Origin: Knoellia sinensis KCTC 19936
GTDB taxonomy: Bacteria; Actinomycetota; Actinomycetes; Actinomycetales; Dermatophilaceae
Length of the DNA: 64,000 bases
Reading direction: 5' to 3'
Assembly: GCF_000768705.1 (NCBI RefSeq)
Contig: NZ_AVPJ01000001.1
Coordinates: 310,001-374,000 of the forward strand
The translations under genes and the position numbers were made by a program. The notes beneath the pieces are model-generated. The model worked only from the letters and a program-made list of their open reading frames with translations. It had not been told where the DNA came from and ran no database searches. Shown here piece after piece: positions 29,985 to 40,383 of this stretch. The first letter of the stretch is position 1. Each line of letters opens with the position of its first letter.

Positions 29985-31139
29985 TCAGAGACCCAGGTCC
30001 CGACCGATGAGCTCCTTCATGATCTCGTTCGTCCCGGCCCAGATCTTGTTGACGCGAGCGTCCTTCCAGGCGCGGGCGACGCGGTACCCGTTCATGAAGC
30101 CGTAGCCACCGTGCAGCTGGACGCACTCGTCGAGGACCTTGCTCTGGATCTCGGCGGCCCACCACTTCGCCTTGGCCGCGTCGATGGCCGTGAGCTTCCC
30201 GTCGGCATGTGCGGCAACACAGTCGTCGACGTAGGCGTGCGTGACCTCGATCATCGTCACGAGCTCGGCGATCTTGAACTTGTTGTGCTGGAACGCGCCG
30301 ATCGGCTGGCCGAAGGCCTTGCGCTCCTTCGTGTATTCGATGGTCTCCTCGAGGATCTGGCCCGCGTGCGCCACGCAGCCTACGGCGTTGCCGAGACGCT
30401 CCTGGGGCAGCTTCTGCATCATCGTGATGAAGCCCATGCCCTCGTCACCGAGGAGGCGGTCGGCGGGGAGTCGGACGTTCTCGAAGAAGAGCTCGGACGT
30501 GTCGGACTCCGGCTGGCCGACCTTGTCGAGAGGGTTGCCCTTGGAGAAGCCCTCGTCGCCGGCCTCGAAGACGAAGAGCGAGATGCCCTTGGCACCCTTG
30601 GACGGGTCGGTGCGCACCGCGACGACGGCGAGGTCGCACTGGTGGCCGTTGGTGATGAAGGTCTTGGACCCGTTGACGATCCAGTCGCCGCTGCCGTCGT
30701 CGGCCTTGACCGCGGTCGTCTTGAGCGCCGCGAGGTCCGAGCCGCCGGAGGGTTCGGTCATCCCGATGGAGAGGATCTTCTCGCCGGTGGCGACCTGCGG
30801 CAGCCAGCGCTCCTTCTGCTCCTGCGTGCCCAGGGCGACGATGTAGGGGGCAGTGATGTCCGAGTGGATGCCGAAGCACGAGGAGACCGCGACGTTGAAC
30901 TTCGCCAACTCCTCGGCGAGGACCGCGTTGAAGCGGTAGTCCTCGATGCCGGCACCCCCGAACTCCTCCGGGATGGTGAGGCCGAAGAAGCCCTGCTTGC
31001 CGGCCTCGATCCAGATGTCGCGCGGAATGGTGTGCTCGCGGATCATCTCCTCCGCGCGGGGCTTGAGGCTCCGCTCAACGAACTCGCGAACCGAGCTCCG
31101 GAAGGCCTCGTGGTCGTCGTCGTAGATGTTGCGGGGCAT
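29985..31139 (-). CDS. Acyl-CoA dehydrogenase
   Basis: An FAD enzyme of 384 aa catalysing the first step of acyl-CoA beta-oxidation or a branched-chain equivalent. Recognisable parts are GGAGIEDYRFNAVLAEELAKF, IGMTEPSGGSDLAALKT, NGSKTFITNGHQ and the C-terminal HGGYGFMNGYRVARAWKDAR with IWAGTNEIMKELIGRDL. The usual C-terminal Glu of medium-chain enzymes is not present; the Glu in LPQERL (around residue 243) fits the long-chain/isovaleryl-type catalytic base. It is divergent from a TetR gene with a shared operator and is probably repressed by it. Confidence 0.93.
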   Translation of the reverse strand: MPRNIYDDDHEAFRSSVREFVERSLKPRAEEMIREHTIPRDIWIEAGKQGFFGLTIPEEFGGAGIEDYRFNAVLAEELAKFNVAVSSCFGIHSDITAPYIVALGTQEQKERWLPQVATGEKILSIGMTEPSGGSDLAALKTTAVKADDGSGDWIVNGSKTFITNGHQCDLAVVAVRTDPSKGAKGISLFVFEAGDEGFSKGNPLDKVGQPESDTSELFFENVRLPADRLLGDEGMGFITMMQKLPQERLGNAVGCVAHAGQILEETIEYTKERKAFGQPIGAFQHNKFKIAELVTMIEVTHAYVDDCVAAHADGKLTAIDAAKAKWWAAEIQSKVLDECVQLHGGYGFMNGYRVARAWKDARVNKIWAGTNEIMKELIGRDLGL

Positions 31140-31173
31140 GACTCTCCTCGGCAGACGGGTGACAGAATGGCTT

Positions 31174-31193
31174 GACTAAGCGCTTGCTTAGTC
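31174..31193. promoter_or_regulatory. TetR operator between acyl-CoA dehydrogenase and tetR
   Basis: GACTAAGC at 31174-31181 and GCTTAGTC at 31186-31193 form a perfect inverted repeat around GCTT. The spacing and AAGC/GCTT half-sites resemble operators of TetR regulators of fatty-acid catabolism. It overlaps a TTGCTT -35-like box (31184-31189) that lies 18 nt before CATGCT (31208-31213), 6 nt ahead of the tetR ATG. Confidence 0.75.
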
Positions 31194-31219
31194 TCGTAGC
31201 CGTCCGGCATGCTGTCAAC

Positions 31220-31861
31220 ATGTCGGCCGCCACAGGGACACCGTTGTCCGAGCAGAGCATCCTCTCGACGCTCGACGATGCTGGCGACACTGCGGGCGCC
31301 ACCGCAGTGCGGCTCATGATGGCCGCCGCGGACGCGTTCTCCGACAAGGGTTTCCACGCGACGACGACGCGCGACATCGCCTCGCGCGCAGGCCTCTCCC
31401 CCGCTGGGGTCTACGTGCACTTCACCTCGAAGGAAGACCTCCTCTTCGAACTGAGCCGTCGGGGCCACCAGCGTGCCCGCGACCTGCTCGTCGCGGCCGC
31501 CGAGAAGTCCGACTCCCCCACCGAGGCACTGCGCTCGATCATCGGCGGGTTCTCGAAGTGGCACGCCGAGCACCACCAGCTCGGACGCATCGTCCAGTAC
31601 GAGTTCCGCCACCTCACCCCCGAGCACCGCGAGGCCGTGCTCAACCTGCGGCGCGAGATCGACAAGGTCGTGCGCGGGGTCCTCACCGAGGGTGTGGAGC
31701 GCGGTGAGTTCGAGGTCGACGACGTGCACGCCACTGCCCTCGCGCTGCTGTCCATGGCCGTCGACGTCGCCCGCTGGTACTCCCCCGAGATTCGTCGCAC
31801 CCCGGACGACATCGCGCGGACCAACGGAGACCTCGCGGTCCGTCTCGTCGCGCGCCGTTAG
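31220..31861 (+). CDS. TetR-family transcriptional regulator
   Basis: A 213-aa repressor. The N-terminal HTH reads MMAAADAFSDKGFHATTTRD, IASRAGLSPAGVYVHFTSKE, with the usual helix-turn-helix spacing, and the ligand domain ends ARWYSPEIRRTPDDIARTNGDLAVRL. The C-terminal domain resembles regulators of acyl-CoA metabolism, matching the divergent acyl-CoA dehydrogenase. ATG 31220 is preferred; the frame is open to 31172 but that would place the start inside the operator. Confidence 0.92.
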   Translation: MSAATGTPLSEQSILSTLDDAGDTAGATAVRLMMAAADAFSDKGFHATTTRDIASRAGLSPAGVYVHFTSKEDLLFELSRRGHQRARDLLVAAAEKSDSPTEALRSIIGGFSKWHAEHHQLGRIVQYEFRHLTPEHREAVLNLRREIDKVVRGVLTEGVERGEFEVDDVHATALALLSMAVDVARWYSPEIRRTPDDIARTNGDLAVRLVARR

Positions 31862-31872
31862 GCTTCGGCACC

Positions 31873-32610
31873 ATGAGCGACGCCGGACACGGGGGCTCCC
31901 CGTCGATCGAACAGCCCGACTACTGGTGGTACGTCGCGCGAACCGAGTTGCTGCACGCCGCCCTGAGCGAGTTCTCCCGCGGCCGCGAGACGGTGCTCGA
32001 CATCGGAAGCGCCGACGGTCCCAGTGCCGGCTGGCTGCACGACGGCGCCCGCCGCATGGCGTCGCTCGACATCGATCCGCGAGGTCTACAGGCGAACGGA
32101 GTCTGCGGGTCCGCGTTGTCCCTTCCCTTCGCCGACGCGAGCTTCGACATGGTCTCGGCCTTCGATGTCATCGAGCACTGCGATCCGGAGTCGGCCGCCC
32201 TCGACGAGGTGAACCGGGTCCTCCAACCCGGAGGGGCCTTCCTCATGGCAGTGCCGGCCTACCAGTGGGCCTGGACCGATTTCGATGTCGCGAACGGCCA
32301 CTACCGTCGCTACACGAAGCGTCGTGCCATCACCGCGGTCGAGAAGGCCGGGTTCAGGGTGGAGCGGGCCACCTACGCATTCACCTCCGTGTTCCCGGGG
32401 TTCGTCGTCGAACGGGCCGCACGCCGGCTCAAGGAGCGTCAGCACACCACGGCTGTCGACGTCGTCGAGGTGCCCCAGGTGCCGGCATTGCTGCACCATG
32501 CACTTCTCGGAGCGACCAAGGTTGACGAAGCGCTCCTTCGCCGTGGCCTCGACCTGCCCTTCGGCAGCTCGGTGTTCGTCGCCGCGACAAAGGTCAGCGA
32601 CCCGCGCTGA
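31873..32610 (+). CDS. Class I SAM-dependent methyltransferase
   Basis: A 245-aa Rossmann-fold methyltransferase. Motif I is VLDIGSADGPSAGWL, the acidic motif II is SLDIDPRG, and DMVSAFDVIEHCDPESAALDEVNRVLQPGG (seen as DMVSAFDVIEHCDPE and VNRVLQPGG) matches the UbiE/Methyltransf_11 group. The segment YQWAWTDFDVANGHYRRYTK is typical of a subfamily near cell-envelope glycan genes, but the substrate is unknown here. ATG 31873 follows TAGGCT by 8 nt. Confidence 0.88.
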   Translation: MSDAGHGGSPSIEQPDYWWYVARTELLHAALSEFSRGRETVLDIGSADGPSAGWLHDGARRMASLDIDPRGLQANGVCGSALSLPFADASFDMVSAFDVIEHCDPESAALDEVNRVLQPGGAFLMAVPAYQWAWTDFDVANGHYRRYTKRRAITAVEKAGFRVERATYAFTSVFPGFVVERAARRLKERQHTTAVDVVEVPQVPALLHHALLGATKVDEALLRRGLDLPFGSSVFVAATKVSDPR

Positions 32611-32636
32611 CGCGCGCGACGGAGCACAATGGCGCG

Positions 32637-33207
32637 GTGCGAGTCTTTGCTGCCCTGGTCCCACCGCCCGATGCCCACGCAGACCTCGAGACCTTTGTCG
32701 AACCGCGTCGCGAGGCGGGAGGCGAGTTGCGCTGGACCCCGTCCCATCTCTGGCACGTGACGCTGGCATTCATGGCTGACGTGTCCGACTGGGCTGTCGA
32801 TGAAGTCGTGGACACCGTGGCATCGGTGGCGTCGGAACGAGCGCCGATTCCGTTGAGACTGGAGGGCGCTGGCGTCTTCCCGAACCCGTATGACGCGCGC
32901 GTCCTGTGGATGGGTGTGCATTCGGATGCGGACCACGGACTGGCGGATCTCGAGTCGCTCGCCCTCGGTGTGCGCCGAGCATGCGACCGGGTGGGAGCGT
33001 CACCGGCTGGTGGCGCCTACCGGCCGCACCTCACGCTGGCTCGCTCGCGTCGCCCCTTCGAGGCGACTCACTGGCTCCGAGCCATGGATGCGTATGCCGG
33101 CCCGTCCTGGCTCGCGGACGAGGTCACCGTGTTCGTGTCGCACCTGGGTGAGGGAAGGGGCAGACCGCACTACGAGCCCGTCGCGGTCTGCCCCCTCGGT
33201 GCCAGCG

Positions 33208-33221
<14 letters not shown>
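32637..33221 (+). CDS. thpR: RNA 2',3'-cyclic phosphodiesterase (2H family)
   Basis: A 194-aa enzyme of the LigT/ThpR family. Its two catalytic HxTL motifs are HVTLAF and HLTLAR, separated by ~100 residues as usual, and it begins MRVFAALVPP. The family opens 2',3'-cyclic phosphates at RNA ends and was first assayed as an RNA ligase. The GTG start lies 6 nt after CACAAT, so the mRNA may be leaderless. Its last 14 bp overlap the 3' end of the convergent ettA. Confidence 0.92.
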
Positions 33222-34890
<1,669 letters not shown>

Positions 34891-34936
34891 GGGGCAAGGC
34901 TAACGACTGCCCGCCCCATCCCCGAATCGGTCGCCG

Positions 34937-35464
34937 TCAGGCCGCGCTCTCCTCGATGAGTGGCCCGACGCTGACCTCCGCGGGACGCTCGGCAAGGAGG
35001 TACGGATCGGTCTCCGGGTTCCCAAAGCTCTCGGGCTCCTCGGGGACTTGCTCCCCACCGAAGGCGTCATCCATCCGGTCACCTGTGCCGTAGGAGGGCT
35101 TGATCACCTTCTCGTATGCCGCCTGCCCCCAACTCAGGTCGTGACCGGCACCGTTGGCGTCGATGTTGACGGACGTGCCGTACGACTTGTCGTCGCGCTG
35201 GAAGTCACGGACGCGGAGTCGGCCGTGGACGATGATCGGCTCACCACGCCTGAACGACTTGACCACGTTGGCGCCGAGGTTGCGAAACGCGTAGACGTTG
35301 TAGAAAGCGGTCTCGCCGTCCTCGTAGGCACCGGGCTGGCCGGACACGGGCCGGCGCGGTGTCGAGGCAATGCGGAACTTCGCGTAGGGCTGGCCGCTCT
35401 TGCCGACGCAAACCTCCGGGTCAGCGACGAGGCGTCCGTGGACGGTGACGTTGGTGTCCTGCAT
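34937..35464 (-). CDS. ssb: Single-stranded DNA-binding protein (paralogue type)
   Basis: A 175-aa OB-fold protein: TNVTVHGRLVADPEV, AKFRIASTPRR, FYNVYAFRNLGANVVKSFRRGEPIIVHGRLRVRDF (read in parts: FYNVYAFRNLGANVVKSF and RGEPIIVHGRLRVRDF). The C-terminus is acidic but ends EESAA, not the DDDIPF-like tip that recruits replication partners, so this is more likely the second, SsbB-type paralogue than the replicative SSB. It has an AGAGGA ribosome-binding site. Gene order GTPase-GTPase-ssb-ettA is on one strand. Confidence 0.9.
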   Translation of the reverse strand: MQDTNVTVHGRLVADPEVCVGKSGQPYAKFRIASTPRRPVSGQPGAYEDGETAFYNVYAFRNLGANVVKSFRRGEPIIVHGRLRVRDFQRDDKSYGTSVNIDANGAGHDLSWGQAAYEKVIKPSYGTGDRMDDAFGGEQVPEEPESFGNPETDPYLLAERPAEVSVGPLIEESAA

Positions 35465-35635
35465 GGCTGGTCCTCTTCTGGTCGGGCGCCGCTCGTGCGG
35501 TGCGTTGTGACCAGCCTCAGGAGACGCGGCCCCGTGGGCAACGCCAAGGAGGCAATCTGTGGACAGCCCTCGGACTTCGGCTGTCCTGTGGATGACGACT
35601 CGTGCTCGGCACGAGCAATCCCGCCACGCGCAGGG

Positions 35636-37303
35636 TCAGACCTTGGCCGCTGCCTCGAGGTGCTCACGCGTTGCGCGGTGACGGTCCAGCACCTCGGTCA
35701 CCGGGGCGAGGATCCGCTCGTCGGCCACGGTAGAGATGGAGTCGTGGAGGCGGCCCTGGATGACTGCCGCCCGGCGACGCGCACCGATGCCCGCGAGGAA
35801 CCGCGAGATCAGGGCCAGGAGGAGCCCAGCCACGACCCCGCCCGCAAGCAGCACGAAGGGCCACGGCAACGGCCCGAGCATGGGTGTCTCGATGCTCGGG
35901 AACTGAAGCCACCCCAGCAGCATGAGGATGAGAACCCACGCGAGCCCGGCCACGGCGACCAGGGCGATCTGGAGCTGCACGATGCCGATGACGTGCCACC
36001 AGACCGGAGTGCGCGACCGGAGCGACGTGCCGATGACGGCTTGGTCGAGGGCGTCTGCCATGGCGTGACCGGGCGGCGCAGCGGCTGAGTCGATCGCATC
36101 GCCCCAAGGGGTCGGCAGGGCGGCACCTGCCTTGTCGGCGAGGCGTCGCGTCGCCAGGTCCACGGCCGCGCGCGCGGCGGGAGTCGGCGGCGGCAGAGAC
36201 GACCGACCGAGCACGGACCGGACGTCAGCCTCGCTGTGGCTGATCTCGCCACGACCGTTGTCGAGGCGTAGGCGTCGCAGCGGCTTGGCCTTGAGCCGCT
36301 GGACCCAACGGGTGAACGGCCAGCCGGTGTGTCCGATGGCCTGCATGAGGTAGTCACGCTGCACGGCCCGGACAACCGTGGGCACACCAGCGGCGCGCGC
36401 CAGGGCGTCCACCAGTTCACCCTCACCCTTGGCTCGGATCTCGGGCTCAGAGTCGGCGACGCCGGGGCGCAGGGCGGCAGCGGTCTGACGGACGTCCGCG
36501 GCAAGTCGGTCCCGCGCGGCGTTGGCTCCTGCCACGGCATTGCTCAGGCGCTGGCCCAGGAGGTCCAGGCCACGCCCGGTGCGCGCCGAGGTGGGGATGA
36601 CGGTGGCTCCCGGCATACCGTCACGCACCATCAGCCGCTTCAGATCCTCGACGCACTGGTCGACCTGCTCGTCGGTCAGTCTGTCGACCTGGTTGAGGAC
36701 GACGATCGTGACCGCATCGTGCATCGCGAGCGCCGAGACGTAGTCATCATGGAGCCGCGCGTCGGCGTACTTCTGCGGGTCGGTGACCCAGACGAACACG
36801 TCGACGAGTTCGAGGATGCGCTCGGCTTCCACGTGGTGCGATGTCTCGCGCGAGTCGAAGTCGGGCAGGTCGAGGAGAACCAGGCCATCCAAGGACCCCA
36901 CTGCTCCAGTGGCCTCCGAACCTGTCTCGACGTGATGCCTGGTCGCGACGTCGAGCCAATCGAGCAACGGGCCTGCAGGCTCGTCCCCCCAGACCCCGGC
37001 CGTGGGCTTGGACGTCGTTGGCCGACGGGCTCCCACCGTGGCGACCTCGGCACCCACCAAGGTGTTGAACAGGGACGATTTGCCACTCCCTGTGGCGCCC
37101 GCCAGCGCCACGACCGTGTGTCCACCCACGATGGACGTGCGCTCGCCGACCTTGGTGACCAATGACCTGGCCTTTGCGGCCGGCGCCTCGGGCAGCTGGT
37201 CGCCTCCTGACTCCAGGGCCCGATCCAGCGACGTGGATGCAGCGGACAGGGACTCCGCGGACACGGCCTTCACGGTGGCACAGCCCATCCGCAACGGGCT
37301 CAT
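35636..37303 (-). CDS. Dynamin-like GTPase (YfjP-like), membrane-associated
   Basis: A 555-aa protein with an N-terminal GTPase domain: G1 LAGATGSGKSSLFN, G3-like LLDLPDFDS, G4 VLNQVDRL. The C-terminal half contains two strong membrane segments near WWHVIGIVQLQIALVAVAGL and PWPFVLLAGGVVAGLLLALI. Its ATG overlaps the stop of the upstream dynamin-like gene by 4 bp. A tandem pair of this kind matches the two-partner bacterial dynamins of actinobacteria (DynA/DynB of Streptomyces, IniA/IniC of mycobacteria), which assemble at membranes in division or stress. Confidence 0.87.
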   Translation of the reverse strand: MSPLRMGCATVKAVSAESLSAASTSLDRALESGGDQLPEAPAAKARSLVTKVGERTSIVGGHTVVALAGATGSGKSSLFNTLVGAEVATVGARRPTTSKPTAGVWGDEPAGPLLDWLDVATRHHVETGSEATGAVGSLDGLVLLDLPDFDSRETSHHVEAERILELVDVFVWVTDPQKYADARLHDDYVSALAMHDAVTIVVLNQVDRLTDEQVDQCVEDLKRLMVRDGMPGATVIPTSARTGRGLDLLGQRLSNAVAGANAARDRLAADVRQTAAALRPGVADSEPEIRAKGEGELVDALARAAGVPTVVRAVQRDYLMQAIGHTGWPFTRWVQRLKAKPLRRLRLDNGRGEISHSEADVRSVLGRSSLPPPTPAARAAVDLATRRLADKAGAALPTPWGDAIDSAAAPPGHAMADALDQAVIGTSLRSRTPVWWHVIGIVQLQIALVAVAGLAWVLILMLLGWLQFPSIETPMLGPLPWPFVLLAGGVVAGLLLALISRFLAGIGARRRAAVIQGRLHDSISTVADERILAPVTEVLDRHRATREHLEAAAKV

Positions 37304-39015
37304 GCAGCCACCTCTCGGACACGGGCTGCGGCGGCGTCGAGGCTGGCCGACTGTCCTTCAGTGTCACCGACGGAGGCGACGGCCGCGGCATACCGGTGCT
37401 CTTCCTCGGCAAAGAGGTCGCGCACGTGGCCAAGGAGGCTCTCGCGAGCCTTCGCGGCCATCTCGCGGACGGCCTGGTCGCCGAAGATCGCCTCGAGAAC
37501 CCGCTGGGCCAGCACGGACGTGCCACCCGCGATGCCGACTTCGGCGCCGGTGAGTCCCCCTGTCGCGGCGAACGACACGAGCATGAGGAAGAGGCCGATG
37601 GCATTGACTCCGTATGCCGCGATACGGGCGTTCGTGCGCCGGTTCCCGCCCTCTTGACGCACGATGTCGAACACCTCTCCCTGCCATTGGCGCACGAGGG
37701 CCTCGACGCGAGGCCCGAGATCCGCGGACGACTTCACGAGCTCAGGGTGTGCCGCCACCAGTGCGTCTCCACCGGGGAGTCGGCGCCACTCGCGTGCCGT
37801 GTCGGCAGCTGCGGCATGGGCGTGTGACACCAGGAGGTTGGCGACTCCGGACTGGAGCGCCTCGCCCAGGTCCTCGGACGGCGCCGGCTGCCCCTTGAGC
37901 CGGGCGGTGAGCTTGTCGCGCCACTTGGACAGCGTGGACTCGACCTGCCTGAAGAACTCACCCGTGCCGACGAACTCCTGCCAGCGGGCCAGCACCTCCC
38001 CACGCAGCAACGTGCCGTCCGTCATCCCGTCCTTCACCCCCGTGATCGCGTGCTCGTAGTTGTCGGCGGCTGCCTTCGCCAGCGCCGCCGAAGCCAGGTC
38101 CTGCTCGGCAGTCGCCTCGGCCAGCGACGCAGTCCGACCCGAAAGTGAGCCCATGGCCCCCTTGAGCGTCTGGCTCACGACCACGGCGCGCGCTCGAGCA
38201 TCGCTGGCAAGGGCATCGAGCCACGACTTGAGCCGACCCATGGACTCATCGGGCAGGAAACCGTCGTCGGTGAGGACCGACTCGGGGACGGTGAAGATCG
38301 GCGCCGTGGGCAGCCCCTGCTCGCGCAGCATGCCTGCGAGGTGCGGACGAATCTCGTCGACGGCCTCGGGCGCGATGCGGTCCAGGACGATGGCCACCGC
38401 GGTGCCGCGCTCGGCTGCGGTGCGCAGGAGGTCCCACGGGACCGCGTCGGCGTAGCGCGCGGCGGTTGTGACGAAGACCCAGAGGTCGGCAGCGGAGAGC
38501 AACTGGCCTGCGAGTTCGCGGTTGGCCTGCACGACGGAGTCGATGTCGGGCGCGTCGAGCAGAGCCATGCCCGAGGGCAGCGCGTCCGACTCGACGAGGC
38601 GGACCGTCCCCGGCTGCGACTCCTGACCGGGGCCGCCTGTCACTCGAGCCAGACTGGGGAGGATCCGCTGATCGGAGAACCAGCGTTTGTCCTCGGGATG
38701 ATGGACGAGAACCGGGCTGGTGGTCGTGGGTCGCAGCACGCCCGACCGACTCACGGAGGCTCCGACGAGGGAGTTCACGAGGGTCGACTTGCCGGCACCG
38801 GTGGATCCGCCGACCACCGCGAGGAGCGGGGCGTCGATCGACCGCAGCCTGGGCAGCACGTAGTCGTCGAGTTGGTCGAGGAGCTCCTTGCGGACGGTCA
38901 GTCCCTGGGCCTGCCCGGGAGTCTTCAGCGGGAGCACCGAGGCCTCGACCGCGTCACGGAGTCCACTCACGGCTTCGACGAGGTTGCTCGTCTGGGTCGC
39001 GTCTGAGGTGGCCAC
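37300..39015 (-). CDS. Dynamin-like GTPase, first partner of the tandem pair
   Basis: A 571-aa dynamin-family protein. The GTPase core shows VVGGSTGAGKSTLVNSLVG (G1), RPTTTSPVLV (G2), LLDAPDIDS (G3) and IVLDRI in place of a clear G4 NKxD. The long helical middle and a short hydrophobic hairpin (AAYGVNAIGLFLMLVSFAAT) near residue 470 suggest membrane association. It is cotranscribed with the second GTPase. The GTG at 39015 follows TAGTCT by 6 nt, so this operon is probably leaderless. Confidence 0.87.
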   Translation of the reverse strand: MATSDATQTSNLVEAVSGLRDAVEASVLPLKTPGQAQGLTVRKELLDQLDDYVLPRLRSIDAPLLAVVGGSTGAGKSTLVNSLVGASVSRSGVLRPTTTSPVLVHHPEDKRWFSDQRILPSLARVTGGPGQESQPGTVRLVESDALPSGMALLDAPDIDSVVQANRELAGQLLSAADLWVFVTTAARYADAVPWDLLRTAAERGTAVAIVLDRIAPEAVDEIRPHLAGMLREQGLPTAPIFTVPESVLTDDGFLPDESMGRLKSWLDALASDARARAVVVSQTLKGAMGSLSGRTASLAEATAEQDLASAALAKAAADNYEHAITGVKDGMTDGTLLRGEVLARWQEFVGTGEFFRQVESTLSKWRDKLTARLKGQPAPSEDLGEALQSGVANLLVSHAHAAAADTAREWRRLPGGDALVAAHPELVKSSADLGPRVEALVRQWQGEVFDIVRQEGGNRRTNARIAAYGVNAIGLFLMLVSFAATGGLTGAEVGIAGGTSVLAQRVLEAIFGDQAVREMAAKARESLLGHVRDLFAEEEHRYAAAVASVGDTEGQSASLDAAAARVREVAA

Positions 39016-39067
39016 GTCGCCAGACTAACCAAATGGCGCCTTCCTGCACGGCGACGTGCCGAGAGAG

Positions 39068-39514
39068 CTACCCGCCGGTTGGGGAGGTCCGAAGTTGGAC
39101 CTCGGGGAACACTCGAAATGCCTCCGCGGTCAGGATGCCTCGGACCTGACCACTCCTTGTCGGGCTCACGCGCAGTGTGACCGACTGGCGATGGTTGTTG
39201 GGCCGCACGTAGTAGCACGAGTCGGTATCCGGGCAGTAGATGCAGAGAACATCGATCTCATCCTTGTCCAACGGCTTCATATGAGTTCCGTGCCTGTCCG
39301 CCCACACCGAACGGAAGCGAACGGAGATGGCGCCCAGATGCGCAGTCCGATACTTGACTTGGACCCGGTGGAATGTGGAGTCCCTGTATGCGACAAGGTC
39401 AAAGGCAGCGTGCTCGGTGGCGGGAAAGAGGACCACGAATCCTTGACTCACCAGATCCGCATGGGCCTTGGCCGTTCCTAGGTCGCCCTTGTCCTTCGTG
39501 TGGTGAGCCGCCAT
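39068..39514 (-). CDS. PD-(D/E)XK nuclease of the group I intron-associated type
   Basis: A 148-aa protein of the PDDEXK_11 type (intron-associated endonuclease, I-Ssp6803I-like). The N-terminus HTKDKGDLGTAKAHADLVSQG precedes the catalytic core FDLVAYRDSTFHRVQVKYRT, where Asp and QVK supply the metal-binding triad. Its base composition and codon use are visibly lower in G+C than neighbours, suggesting acquisition. It lies 67 bp from tRNA-Arg on the opposite strand, but that tRNA appears intact and I see no group I intron. ATG 39514 follows TAGTCT by 8 nt; an upstream TTG at 39541 is less likely. Confidence 0.8.
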   Translation of the reverse strand: MAAHHTKDKGDLGTAKAHADLVSQGFVVLFPATEHAAFDLVAYRDSTFHRVQVKYRTAHLGAISVRFRSVWADRHGTHMKPLDKDEIDVLCIYCPDTDSCYYVRPNNHRQSVTLRVSPTRSGQVRGILTAEAFRVFPEVQLRTSPTGG

Positions 39515-39581
39515 GCGTCCGCAGACTAACGGAATACCCAACCAATGCTCTCGATGACTTCCGCTAGCCTTTCTCGCGCTG

Positions 39582-39654
39582 GCCCCCGTAGCTCAGCGGA
39601 TAGAGCGAGTCACTTCTAATGACTGGGTCGCAGGTTCGAGTCCTGCCGGGGGCG
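39582..39654 (+). tRNA. tRNA-Arg (anticodon TCT)
   Basis: The acceptor stem GCCCCCG pairs with CGGGGGC at the 3' end. The D-arm GCTCAGCGGATAGAGC, anticodon arm with loop CTTCTAA (TCT) and T-arm CAGGTTCGAGTCCTG are all present. CCA is not fully encoded. It overlaps the open tail of the decayed hydrolase on the other strand. Confidence 0.95.
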
Positions 39655-39759
39655 CACACTCTGCCGAGCCTGCGAGGCACTGTTTGCGCGCACGGCAGAA
39701 GCAACAGGCGCCTCGAACGAAGTGCGAGCGCCGGCGGGGCGCCGCGGCCCACAGCCCGT

Positions 39760-40285
39760 TGGTGGGAGCGAGCGGCAGAACTCACGGATGGCGTCGTTCA
39801 CGAGGTCCGGCCGCTCGAGGGTGCTCACGTGCCCGGCGCGGGGGATGACGACCAGTTCGACGTCCTCGCCTGGTTCACTGGCGAAGAGGCCGGGCAACGT
39901 CGGGTCGAACGCTTCGGGAGCCGACGCGAGCATGTGTTGGACCCCGTCGACGCGCGCTCGGACCTCGGACGCCGGCAGCGATCCCTTCCACCCGGCATAC
40001 GTGTCAATGAGCACCAGGCCGGCCACCACGTCCGGGTGACGCCGATACAACTCGAGTGCCACGGTTCCGCCCCACGACAACCCGGCCACGGAAGTCGGCC
40101 CCAGTCCCAGATCAACGATGACCGCAGCAAGCGCGTCCGCGAAGTCCCCCAGGGAGAAGTCCATTGGCACCGGTGAACTCGTCGCGCAGGCCGTCCAGTT
40201 GCGGGCGCCAGCTCCGAGCGTCGAGGGCAGCACCGTGCACGAGCACGACGGGTGGCCCCGACCCCGCTCTCTCGTAGGCCACCAC
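39760..40285 (-). pseudogene. Decayed alpha/beta-hydrolase
   Basis: The N-terminal frame from GTG 40285 (SD-like AGGTGGG just upstream) reads VVAYERAGSGPPVVLVHGAA, then DARSWRPQLDGLRDEFT. At about 40165-40172 homology continues in a different frame with DFSLGDFADALAAVI and the nucleophile elbow GLSWGGTVAL. The usual VVAWDAPGxGxSSD segment between them is missing, so a frame-changing deletion is the simplest reading. A second gap joins PGLFASEPGED directly to VELVVIPRAGHVSTLERPDL, omitting the cap domain and the catalytic-Asp segment. The frame then runs open through to 39616 inside tRNA-Arg. It is very likely non-functional. Confidence 0.75.
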
Positions 40286-40383
40286 GAGCCCACCTGTGTC
40301 CGTCCAGCCGCACCACAGCAGCGAACGTACTCCGGTGCCGCGGCCCGCGGGAGGGTCCGGGCGCGTGATGACATGATCGGTTC

